Below are positions 1-5,464 of a stretch of DNA of 5,585 nucleotides, one piece after another; within the stretch, counting starts at the first letter, position 1, and each line of letters starts with the position of its first letter. The position numbers were made by a program, and so were the translations under genes. Source of the stretch: Cyanobacteriota bacterium (lineage in GTDB: Bacteria > Cyanobacteriota > Cyanobacteriia > Leptolyngbyales > Leptolyngbyaceae); assembly GCA_027482985.1 (NCBI GenBank), contig JAIXVO010000779.1, positions 1-5,585 of the forward strand, in the 5' to 3' direction. The notes beneath the pieces are model-generated. The model saw nothing but the letters and a program-made list of their open reading frames with translations, searched no databases and was not told the origin of the DNA.

Positions 1-414
1 CCTTCCACCCCATCCGTCCCCGCCTTTCCCACAGGCACCAGTATGGATAGCATTCGGGGGCAACTGGGCGAACCCACGCAGTCTGGTGAGGGCTATTGGG
101 CGAATACGCGATCGGCCTTGTATGACCTGGTGCCGAACGAGGTCACAGTGGCGTATATCTACGATCCGACCACGACGAAAGTGCGGCAGACGGAAGCTTC
201 CTTCGCTCAAACCGTCGATCGCACCGTCATGGCAGACACGCTCAATGGGATGTTGGGGGGTGGCTTGACTGCACCGATTGAACAGGATCTCACCAACGTC
301 TGGAATCGCCAGACCAATCAGGCCAGTTTCAATACGGGCACCCTCAAAGGCACGATCGAACGGAATGACAAAGACCGCATCTACATTGCCGTTTGGGAAG
401 CCGATCTGCATTAA
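1..414 (+). CDS. Conserved protein of unknown function, C-terminal part (5' end outside window)
   Basis: The reading frame is open from the first base to the TAA at 412-414, so 137 codons of a longer gene are present. The first methionine (base 43) is probably internal. The 14 codons before it encode a Pro/Thr/Ser-rich stretch (PSTPSVPAFPTGTS) that reads like an interdomain linker or a region behind a signal peptide. The rest forms a compact soluble-looking domain with no membrane segment. Recognisable blocks are GEGYWANTRSALYDL, VRQTEASFAQ, TLNGMLGG and LKGTIERNDKDRIYIAVWEADLH, the last right at the C-terminus. From memory, similar endings (GYW.NTR, RQTE.SFAQ, IYI.VWDADLH) occur in cyanobacterial hypothetical proteins, some of them annotated as Ser/Thr protein kinases. 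I cannot confirm that here, and no catalytic motif is visible. The next gene follows after 93 bp with its own strong ribosome binding site, so a functional link is not implied. The reading frame is secure and the function is unknown. Confidence 0.8.
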   Translation, partial: PSTPSVPAFPTGTSMDSIRGQLGEPTQSGEGYWANTRSALYDLVPNEVTVAYIYDPTTTKVRQTEASFAQTVDRTVMADTLNGMLGGGLTAPIEQDLTNVWNRQTNQASFNTGTLKGTIERNDKDRIYIAVWEADLH

Positions 415-437
415 AGTCAAACCAAGAGACAATTGTA

Positions 438-460
438 GAGACGTACCGCTGGTACGTCTC
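438..460. repeat. Perfect palindromic hairpin, 10-bp stem
   Basis: GAGACGTACC (438-447) and GGTACGTCTC (451-460) are exact reverse complements around a 3-nt loop, GCT. The element lies between the left-edge gene and the permease genes. A short palindrome starting GTAGAGACGT is, from memory, a common type of dispersed intergenic repeat in cyanobacteria. No T-run follows, so it is not a classical intrinsic terminator, although the stem could still slow polymerase or protect the 3' end of the upstream mRNA. Confidence 0.75.
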
Positions 461-476
461 CTGCGGCGAATCGGGG

Positions 477-488
477 GGTACATCTCCT
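477..488 (+). repeat. Near-copy of the hairpin right arm (direct repeat)
   Basis: GGTACATCTCCT repeats GGTACGTCTCCT at 451-462 with one mismatch, 26 bp further on. The left arm of the hairpin (438-447) could in principle pair with either copy, the second with one mismatch. This may be a decayed partial duplication of the palindromic element. Confidence 0.5.
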
Positions 489-498
489 AGCATGAATC

Positions 499-504
499 AG
501 GAGG
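499..504 (+). promoter_or_regulatory. Ribosome binding site of the first permease gene
   Basis: A perfect AGGAGG lies 3 nt before the ATG at 508. An in-frame TGA at 493-495 rules out a start further upstream. The spacing is shorter than usual, but this is the only strong Shine-Dalgarno sequence in the window, which supports the ATG at 508. Confidence 0.75.
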
Positions 505-507
505 CAC

Positions 508-1518
508 ATGGGACTTTATCTGATCAAGCGGTTACTCAGCCTGATGCCTGTTTTATTGGGCATTACCTTGCTGGTGTTTGGATTTCTACATTTCATTCCC
601 GGTGGGCCAGCCGTCGTGCTCTTGGGCGAACGAGCAACGCCTAATCAGGTGGCAGCCCTCACGCGGCAATTGGGATTAGACCAACCGCTGTGGGTGCAAT
701 ACGTCAAATTTCTGGGCAACCTAGTGCAGTTGAATTTAGGCACCAGCATCATGAGCGGCATTCCGATCGCCGATGAGTTGCGGGTGCGGTGTCCGGCGAC
801 CTTTGAACTGGCGATCGCGGCGATGCTGGTGGCGCTGACCATTGGCATTCCGGCGGGTGTGCTGGCCGCAGTCTATAAAAATCGGTGGGTAGATCAACTG
901 ACGATGACGGGTTCTCTGCTGGGGGTGTCCCTGCCCGTTTATTGGTTGGGGTTAATGCTGATTTACCTGTTTGCGGTCAACTTGCAATGGTTGCCTGCCA
1001 GTGGGCGAATCAGTGTCGATGCCGGACTGACTTTTCAGCCGCTCACGGGCTTCTATGTCCTGGATGCCATGCTGCAACTGAATGGCGGCGCACTGGTGGA
1101 TGTGTTGGCGCATTTGGTTTTACCCGCGATCACGCTGGGCACCATTCCGCTGGCGATCGTGGCGCGGATTACTCGGAGTGCCATGCTGGATGCGCTCTCG
1201 CAGGACTACATTCGCACAGCCAGAGCGAAAGGGGTGCCGACGTGGCGCGTCGTCGGCCAGCATGCGTTGAAAAATGCCTTACTCCCCGTCAGCACGATCA
1301 CAGGTTTGCAATTTGGCACCTTGTTGGGGGGCGCAATTTTGACCGAAACCATTTTTGCCTGGTCCGGGTTAGGCTCCTGGATTTATCAGGGCATTTTGGA
1401 GCGAGATTATCCCGTGGTGCAGGGCGGTGTCGTGTTTGTCGCGATCGCCTTTGTGTTGATCAATCTCCTGGTGGATTTGTCCTATGCTGTGATTGATCCG
1501 CGCGTGCAATATTCGTAG
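508..1518 (+). CDS. ABC transporter permease, DppB/OppB type
   Basis: This is an inner-membrane subunit of a binding-protein-dependent importer of the peptide/nickel/opine class. Together with its partner permease it forms the channel. At 336 aa it has the normal family length. The N-terminus (KRLLSLMPVLLGITLLVFG, then FIPGGPA to residue 35) is the typical first helix of DppB proteins. Further hydrophobic segments lie at about 100-122, 133-157, 202-220, 265-282 and 306-329. The cytoplasmic EAA loop that docks on the ATPase is at 233-260 (DYIRTARAKG ... ALKNALLP). The C-terminus carries the family signature WSGLGSW, then RDYPVVQG, then NLLVDLSYAVIDPRV (about 285-333). The ATG is supported by AGGAGG at 499-504. 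The stop codon touches the ATG of the DppC-type gene. The substrate cannot be read from a permease, and no binding protein or ATPase is in view, so no specific gene symbol is given. Confidence 0.95.
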   Translation: MGLYLIKRLLSLMPVLLGITLLVFGFLHFIPGGPAVVLLGERATPNQVAALTRQLGLDQPLWVQYVKFLGNLVQLNLGTSIMSGIPIADELRVRCPATFELAIAAMLVALTIGIPAGVLAAVYKNRWVDQLTMTGSLLGVSLPVYWLGLMLIYLFAVNLQWLPASGRISVDAGLTFQPLTGFYVLDAMLQLNGGALVDVLAHLVLPAITLGTIPLAIVARITRSAMLDALSQDYIRTARAKGVPTWRVVGQHALKNALLPVSTITGLQFGTLLGGAILTETIFAWSGLGSWIYQGILERDYPVVQGGVVFVAIAFVLINLLVDLSYAVIDPRVQYS

Positions 1519-2391
1519 ATGTTGCGATTAACGCTCAGTCCAAACACAATGTTGGCAACCCGATCCTGGCAGCGATTTTGGCGATCGCCCGCTGGCAAGA
1601 TCGGGCTGATTTTGGCGATCGGGCTGGTGTTGCTGGCGCTGTTGGCTCCCATCCTGCATCCCTATGACCCGACCACTGATCGCAATTATCTGGCGCGATT
1701 AGTTCCGCCCAGCTCTGACCACTGGTTTGGCACGGATGCCTTGGGACGCGACATTTTGACGCTCGTCTGGTACGGCATTCGCACGTCGCTGTGGGTGAGT
1801 GTCGGGTCTGTGGGCTTAGGCTTAGTGCTGGGAGTGCCGCTGGGACTGGTGGCGGGCTACGTCGGCGGCACGGTGGAACTGGTGATTAACTGGATCACCG
1901 ATATTTTGCTGGCTTTTCCCTCGATTCTGCTGGCGATCGCGATTGTGACGGTCACTGGCCCCAGTTTGACCAGTGCCATGCTCGCGATCGCGATTGTGCA
2001 GGTGCCGATTTTTATTCGGCTGATGCGATCGATGGTGTTGTCTTTGAAGCAGCAGGAATTTGTCCAGGCAGCGCAGGCACTCGGCGCGACCCCGGTGCAA
2101 ATTCTCTGGCAGCACATTCTCCCGGCAGGATTGGCACCCATCATTGTGCAAGCCAGTTTAGCCATTGGGACTGCCACCCTGGAAGCCGCCGGACTGGGCT
2201 TTTTAGGACTCGGTGCCCAACCGCCCACGCCAGAACTGGGCACCATGTTGGCGGATGCCTTTCGCGGCGGCTATTCTCTCACCTCCCCCTGGACTACTTT
2301 GTTCCCTGGCCTGTTCATCACCCTGATGGTGCTGGCCTTCAATTTGCTGGGGGATGGCCTCCGGGATGGGTTCGATCCGCGATCGCAATAG
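1519..2391 (+). CDS. ABC transporter permease, DppC/OppC type
   Basis: This is the second permease of the same importer, 290 aa, of usual length. Its start codon directly follows the stop of the first permease (TAGATG) and I see no Shine-Dalgarno sequence before it, so translation probably relies on coupling or reinitiation. An in-frame ATG at 1549 (residue 11) is a possible alternative start. Features in order: first helix at about 27-47 ending in LLAPILHPYDP; the family block HWFGTDALGRDIL at 68-80; hydrophobic segments at about 92-115 and 120-148; the EAA loop at 180-202 (EFVQAAQALGA ... HILP); the block LGFLGLGAQPPTPELGTML near 226-244; and the ending FNLLGDGLRDGFDPR. These are all canonical DppC positions and nothing is missing. 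Several GCGATCGC octamers lie inside the gene (1581, 1933, 1984, 2379), two of them in the helices after the DALGRDIL block. Confidence 0.95.
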   Translation: MLRLTLSPNTMLATRSWQRFWRSPAGKIGLILAIGLVLLALLAPILHPYDPTTDRNYLARLVPPSSDHWFGTDALGRDILTLVWYGIRTSLWVSVGSVGLGLVLGVPLGLVAGYVGGTVELVINWITDILLAFPSILLAIAIVTVTGPSLTSAMLAIAIVQVPIFIRLMRSMVLSLKQQEFVQAAQALGATPVQILWQHILPAGLAPIIVQASLAIGTATLEAAGLGFLGLGAQPPTPELGTMLADAFRGGYSLTSPWTTLFPGLFITLMVLAFNLLGDGLRDGFDPRSQ

Positions 2392-2455
2392 GGGCAGGCG
2401 CAACTGTCCATTTTTCGATATTCTGGACTGTGAACGTACAGCAACCGGAACCATC

Positions 2456-2743
2456 ATGGCAGACCCGATTACCCCCGAAGTGAGCCAACGCATTTGTACC
2501 CACATGAATGATGACCATGCGGACGCGATCGCGCTGTATGCCCGCGTGTATGGTCAGGTGGCGACCGCAACCAGTGCCAAAATGGAGTCGATTGACCCGG
2601 AAGGAATGACCCTACTCACCGAAGTTGAGGGTCAGACGGCTCCCATTCGGATCACCTTCGATCATGTCTTGCAGGATTCAGAAGATGCCCACCAGACGTT
2701 GATTGCGATGGTGAAGCAAGCCCGTCAAGCGGGACAGAGTTAA
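2456..2743 (+). CDS. DUF2470-type small protein
   Basis: The product is 95 aa and soluble. Residues 14-25 (CTHMNDDHADAI) match the HMN.DH motif that opens the DUF2470 domain. That domain is otherwise found at the C-terminus of FMN-binding split-barrel proteins and HugZ-type heme-degrading proteins, and in plant glutamyl-tRNA-reductase-binding protein. Here it stands alone without the split barrel. After the motif come a helix (ALYARVYG), a strand region (AKMESIDPEGMTLLTEVEG ... PIRITFDH) and a closing helix (DAHQTLIAMVKQARQA). By family analogy a role in heme or tetrapyrrole handling is possible but not shown. The chosen ATG gives MADPITPEV. The frame is open back to an ATG at 2354 inside the permease gene, but that extension would overlap the permease by 38 bp and has no domain character. 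The gene lies 64 bp after the DppC-type permease, so it may share its transcript. The ribosome binding site is weak. Confidence 0.85.
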   Translation: MADPITPEVSQRICTHMNDDHADAIALYARVYGQVATATSAKMESIDPEGMTLLTEVEGQTAPIRITFDHVLQDSEDAHQTLIAMVKQARQAGQS

Positions 2744-2757
2744 GATTCCACCGAATC
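2744..2757. terminator. Weak hairpin between convergent genes
   Basis: GATTC (2744-2748) and GAATC (2753-2757) form a 5-bp stem with a 4-nt loop, directly after the TAA of the DUF2470 gene and 12 bp from the stop of the convergent gene. The site suits a bidirectional terminator, but the stem is short and no T-run follows, so this is a tentative call based mostly on position. Confidence 0.25.
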
Positions 2758-2768
2758 AAGGGCGACCG

Positions 2769-3434
2769 TTACTCCACCCAGCGGACGGTGATGAAGTGCG
2801 CCGGTCGCCCCATTTCATCCCGTTGGGGGCTAATGTTGGCGATCGCCAGATTAAAGGGAATCGCCGTCGTCACATATTTTTGTGCCCAGGCACCCAGTTC
2901 TGGCGTGAGTTGCGTCGCTGCTGCTGCCGCCATCCCGATCGCCAGCAATTGTCCAATCGGATCTTTGGGCAGGACTGCCGCCGTCCCGATCGCCAGACCT
3001 GCTGTCAACAACATGCCCACCGAGAGGTTGGTGCCACAGCGAGGATGGACGGCTAAATCCCACTCGCCAGCGGTAATTCGGCGCAGGGCAATCTGGGTAG
3101 CGCGACTGATATCGGCAGTAACGGTGTGTCCATACAAATAGAAGCCGCGATCGGTGGATAGACCGCCCAGGGATTCGCTATGGATGGCGGTGGGCGTGGC
3201 GGCGCGGCTCGCCATTTGGGTCAGCACCCAAACTGTCGCATGTTCCAGGGCATGGACTTGTCGCGTCATTAGTAACTCTTTCAGTCCCGGCAGAAAGGCC
3301 AGTTGGCGCAGCAGTTCGGCATCGGCACTGGAGGTGGCGGCGGGGACAGTATGGGGCGATCGCGGCAACAGGATGTCCAAAATCTCCGTTTGCCAGAAAC
3401 CGGATTCAGGAGGAAGCGGTGCAAAAGCTGTCAT
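2769..3434 (-). CDS. Conserved cyanobacterial membrane protein, DUF6391-like, with HALEH and HPRCGTN motifs
   Basis: The product is 221 aa. The N-terminal 55 residues are soluble and poorly structured (FAPLPPESG at the start). Next comes a helix with RQVHALEHATVWVL (58-71), then a glycine-rich segment with GGLSTDRGFYLYG (90-102). Residues 124-136 read EWDLAVHPRCGTN and lead straight into two hydrophobic segments, about 137-156 and 160-177. The C-terminal part is soluble (PFNLAIANISPQRDEMGRPAHFITVRWVE). I recall this pattern as the cyanobacterial family named DUF6391, but that is memory, not a search. The HxxEH and HPRCGT pairing resembles the DUF1385/YqhQ membrane family, and His61, Glu64, His65, His130 and Cys133 could bind a metal; this is inference. 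The ATG at 3434 is the first plausible start. A GGAG lies 10 nt upstream of it, which is far. The gene is 105 bp downstream of the DUF4079-like gene and on the same strand. Its biochemical function is unknown. Confidence 0.8.
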   Translation of the reverse strand: MTAFAPLPPESGFWQTEILDILLPRSPHTVPAATSSADAELLRQLAFLPGLKELLMTRQVHALEHATVWVLTQMASRAATPTAIHSESLGGLSTDRGFYLYGHTVTADISRATQIALRRITAGEWDLAVHPRCGTNLSVGMLLTAGLAIGTAAVLPKDPIGQLLAIGMAAAAATQLTPELGAWAQKYVTTAIPFNLAIANISPQRDEMGRPAHFITVRWVE

Positions 3435-3539
3435 AAGGGTCGTGCTCCGACATTCGACTCAACGACGGAATGCTAATCACTGTATCGTTTGCGTCCCCTG
3501 ATCCGCCAAGTTCGTTGCAAAATGTTGTTAAAAATACAA

Positions 3540-4277
3540 TCACTTTGGCGCGGGCGGCTCTGGACATTTTTTGTTCACAAAGTCACATTGATAGACATGA
3601 GATTCCTGCCAACTGAGGGGAATTTCCAGCAGATCGCGTGTGCCCGTCATGCCCTGCCCAATGAAGAGCAGCACAGCGACACAATTCAGGACGATGTGAA
3701 TCAGCCGCCAGCGATTCGTCCGATCCTGGTAAATATCGGGAACGATCGCGATCGAAAAAATCATCAACATCGTCACCGTCACCCCTAAATACCAATGGGA
3801 GACGTACCATTCGCCCTGAAACAGTTGCCCATTGTCCCGGCGAAAAATCCCCGGTTGCAGCGACAGCACGATGATCGCCGCCCCGGATAAGGTCGCAAAC
3901 GTGGCGCGCCAAACCTTCGGTCGCGCCCGCAACAAACAGACCAGAGAGCCGATCGCCACGACATACATCAGCAGGATCAAAATCACGGAGGTGGAACTGT
4001 TGCCTCGCGCTTGATCCTGAATAATTTTGTTAAACATTGGGCGGGTAATGCCGAGGAGTTCCACCCCCACCACGGCGATCGCCAACCAGCGACCCACCCT
4101 CACGTGTTCCGTGCCCACACTGGGCGGAATTTTACTTTTGTCCTGATGCGCCACTTGCAGGCGGCGTTGGCGCGTTTGCGTAGCCATATAAACCGCAATC
4201 CCAATCAGGGGAAAGACGATCGTGACCGCCATGATCGGGTGAATTAGCTTGAGAATGTCTGGCAGAGCGAGATCCAT
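3540..4277 (-). CDS. Six-helix membrane protein, DUF4079-like
   Basis: The product is 245 aa. Hydrophobic segments lie at about 11-33, 62-79, 97-117, 124-142, 160-180 and 191-210, giving six predicted membrane helices. A charged loop lies at 34-60 and a soluble tail follows residue 211. The tail contains GQGMTGTRDLLEIPLSWQ (207-224) and YQCDFVNKKCPEPP, with two cysteines at 231 and 238. I recall this ending from cyanobacterial proteins labelled DUF4079. Histidines lie in or near helices 1, 2, 5 and 6 (residues 13, 58, 161, 194), which invites comparison with b-type cytochromes of the cytochrome b561 kind, but heme binding is only a guess. The ATG at 4277 has GAGG six bases upstream. A TTG two codons earlier in the same frame would abut that GAGG and is unlikely to be the start. 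The gene is 120 bp downstream of the Nudix gene. Confidence 0.82.
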   Translation of the reverse strand: MDLALPDILKLIHPIMAVTIVFPLIGIAVYMATQTRQRRLQVAHQDKSKIPPSVGTEHVRVGRWLAIAVVGVELLGITRPMFNKIIQDQARGNSSTSVILILLMYVVAIGSLVCLLRARPKVWRATFATLSGAAIIVLSLQPGIFRRDNGQLFQGEWYVSHWYLGVTVTMLMIFSIAIVPDIYQDRTNRWRLIHIVLNCVAVLLFIGQGMTGTRDLLEIPLSWQESHVYQCDFVNKKCPEPPAPK

Positions 4278-4283
4278 ACACAA

Positions 4284-4287
4284 CCTC
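4284..4287 (-). promoter_or_regulatory. Ribosome binding site of the DUF4079-like gene
   Basis: GAGG on the minus strand is followed by the 6-nt spacer TTGTGT and then ATG (4277-4275). It decides between the ATG and the TTG located two codons upstream, since the TTG would sit at zero spacing. Confidence 0.55.
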
Positions 4288-4314
4288 GTGAAGTGCTGAA
4301 GCAGATTGCTGTTG

Positions 4315-4341
4315 CAACCTGCTGGCTAGCGTAACAGGTTG
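4315..4341. repeat. Inverted repeat, 7-bp arms
   Basis: CAACCTG (4315-4321) and CAGGTTG (4335-4341) are exact reverse complements around a 13-nt loop that itself contains the palindrome GCTAGC (4325-4330). It lies between the Nudix stop and the DUF4079-like start on the minus strand. It could be a terminator for the Nudix gene, a 5'-UTR structure of the next gene, or an operator. No T-run follows on the minus strand, so none of these is preferred. Confidence 0.4.
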
Positions 4342-4397
4342 TCTCAGACCGAAAATGAATGCCAGATTAATTCGATGTAGGGGTCGTGGTCTTGCAC

Positions 4398-4865
4398 TTA
4401 AGCCAGGGTGGTGTCGCCATTGAAGTAGTCTTGCAATTGGCGATCGTGATCATGGGACAGTTCCCCCAACGGAATCGCCGTCGGCTCAAAGGCTTGCACA
4501 TCTAAAACTTCGTGTTCGTCTTCTGGCTGCAAATTGCCCCTGGCCTCCACTTCCACGACCACACAAATAGAATGCACGCGCCCATCCCGTTCTGGAGCCG
4601 AATACACGCCCACCAAGCGCCGAATGTGGGTTAATTCCAGACCCGTTTCTTCTTTCAATTCCCGGCATAACGTCGTCTCAATGGTTTCGCCCCAATTCAC
4701 CATGCCGCCTGGAAGTGCCCATTTGCGGTTGTCACTGCGTTGAATCAGCACAATCCGCCCATCGGGTAAGACAGGAATAATGCTGGTGCCCGTGACGGGA
4801 TGCCGAAACAGAATGCCTAACACATTCTGCACAAAATGCCACAATCGACCCATCGCTAGTTCCAC
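4398..4865 (-). CDS. Nudix (NUDIX) family hydrolase
   Basis: This is a probable pyrophosphohydrolase acting on a nucleoside diphosphate linked to another group, in the cytoplasm. At 155 aa it has the usual length of a single-domain Nudix enzyme. The Nudix box is complete at residues 54-76: Gly54, five residues, Glu60, seven residues, then RELKEETGL, with Arg68, Glu69, Glu72, Glu73 and Gly75 all present, so metal binding and catalysis should be intact. The strand before it (TSIIPVLPDGRIVLIQRSDNRKWALPGG) and those after it (VGVYSAP ... HSICVVVEVEARG) fit the fold. An N-terminal amphipathic stretch (LWHFVQNVLGILF, 8-20) precedes the domain and could contact a membrane or partner. The GTG start at 4865 has AGGA four bases upstream. 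An ATG at 4853 (product MGRLWHF...) with GGA seven bases upstream is nearly as good and would give 151 aa. The substrate cannot be assigned: no ADP-ribose, MutT or Ap4A hallmark was recognised. The peroxiredoxin gene lies 137 bp upstream on the same strand. Confidence 0.93.
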   Translation of the reverse strand: MELAMGRLWHFVQNVLGILFRHPVTGTSIIPVLPDGRIVLIQRSDNRKWALPGGMVNWGETIETTLCRELKEETGLELTHIRRLVGVYSAPERDGRVHSICVVVEVEARGNLQPEDEHEVLDVQAFEPTAIPLGELSHDHDRQLQDYFNGDTTLA

Positions 4866-4942
4866 AATTTCCTAGAGAAACACAATTTTCAGGTGAAGTC
4901 CCAGGCACCCTCAAAGCAGCATGGCAGCAAACAACGGTAGTC

Positions 4943-4976
4943 GGCTCCACTACTGATCGATCGCCCCGCTGGAGCC
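4943..4976. repeat. Inverted repeat, 7-bp arms, between peroxiredoxin and Nudix genes
   Basis: GGCTCCA (4943-4949) and TGGAGCC (4970-4976) are exact reverse complements with a 20-nt loop that contains the palindrome GATCGATC (4955-4962). On the minus strand it starts 26 nt after the peroxiredoxin stop codon, a natural place for a terminator, but only a mildly T-rich stretch (GTTGTTTG) follows. The terminator role is tentative. Confidence 0.35.
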
Positions 4977-5002
4977 ATCTCAAGGCGATCGCCCCACTGC
5001 GA

Positions 5003-5464
5003 TCAGCTGTCCAACTCTGCCAGAATTTGTTCAATATGAGTTTCGGGCTTCACCTTCTTATAAATTTTGGCAATATTGCCAGCTTCATCAATCACAAAGG
5101 TGTTGCGCGTGATCCCCATGTATTCCTTCCCCATAAACTTTTTCAGTCCATAGCTGTCATAGGTTTCGGCAACTTTGCCCCCTTCATCAATCAGCAGCGT
5201 AAACGGCAAACTGAACTTAGTCATGAATTTTTGGTGGGATTTGGCATCGTCCGTACTCACCCCTAACACCACCATATCCATCGCTTGAAACTGATCATAG
5301 GCATCGCGAAAAGCACAAGCTTGCTTAGTGCAACCGGGGGTATTATCGCGGGGATAGAAATAGAGCACCACTCGCTGCCCTTTGAGGCTGGATAGGTTAA
5401 CGATCTGCCCATTGGCATCGGGCAGGCTGAAATCCGGGGCTGGATCACCAATCTGAAGAGGCAT
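5003..5464 (-). CDS. bcp: Peroxiredoxin Q / bacterioferritin comigratory protein (thiol peroxidase)
   Basis: The enzyme reduces hydrogen peroxide and organic hydroperoxides using thioredoxin-type donors. At 153 aa it has the typical length of the family. The thioredoxin-like fold starts with GDPAPDFSLPDANG (6-19). The active site PRDNTPGCTKQAC (38-50) matches the PxxxTxxC peroxiredoxin motif, with peroxidatic Cys45 and resolving Cys50 four residues apart, the spacing of atypical two-cysteine PrxQ enzymes such as E. coli Bcp. Thr42 and Arg120 (in GITRNTFVID) complete the catalytic set. VVLGVSTDDAKSHQKF (65-80) is also typical. The ATG at 5464 gives the standard start MPLQIGDPAPDF. The frame extends 12 codons further to a TTG at 5500, just after an in-frame stop, but this is not a credible start. 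No clear Shine-Dalgarno sequence precedes the ATG, which is common in cyanobacteria. No signal peptide is seen, so the protein is cytoplasmic. Nothing appears damaged. Confidence 0.96.
   Translation of the reverse strand: MPLQIGDPAPDFSLPDANGQIVNLSSLKGQRVVLYFYPRDNTPGCTKQACAFRDAYDQFQAMDMVVLGVSTDDAKSHQKFMTKFSLPFTLLIDEGGKVAETYDSYGLKKFMGKEYMGITRNTFVIDEAGNIAKIYKKVKPETHIEQILAELDS

Larger units (their letters stand above)
811..4992. repeat. Dispersed HIP1 octamers (GCGATCGC), at least 11 copies
   Basis: Exact copies start at 811, 1441, 1581, 1933, 1984, 2379, 2525, 2839, 3356, 4075 and 4985. Most lie inside coding regions on both halves of the window, and the last lies between genes. Many seven-of-eight versions (for example near 1153 and 4440) are also present. 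HIP1 is an established, very abundant palindrome of many cyanobacterial genomes. It is used here as the main evidence for the host group and not as a local regulatory site. Confidence 0.9.

Noticed and set aside
885..1496. Long second plus-strand frame inside the DppB-type permease gene (203 codons)
   Set aside because: The product is rich in Cys, Arg and Gly with no recognisable domain, and it lies wholly within a canonical permease.
1857..2246. Open frames on the minus strand within the DppC-type permease gene
   Set aside because: Their products are low-complexity, basic and unlike any family, and the plus-strand permease has full family motifs; they are antisense shadows of GC-rich coding sequence.
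2354..2455. Longer start for the DUF2470 protein overlapping the permease gene
   Set aside because: The added 34 residues are basic and cysteine-containing without domain character, and the overlap with the permease is 38 bp; the ATG at 2456 fits the family better.
3154..3501. Plus-strand open frame opposite the DUF6391-like gene
   Set aside because: It is antisense to a gene with clear motifs and has no ribosome binding site or domain.
3435..3539. Possible terminator in the gap between the DUF4079-like and DUF6391-like genes, where a TTTTTAAC run follows the stop on the minus strand
   Set aside because: The T-run is not preceded by a stem-loop, so it does not qualify as an intrinsic terminator, and no clear promoter elements were found either.
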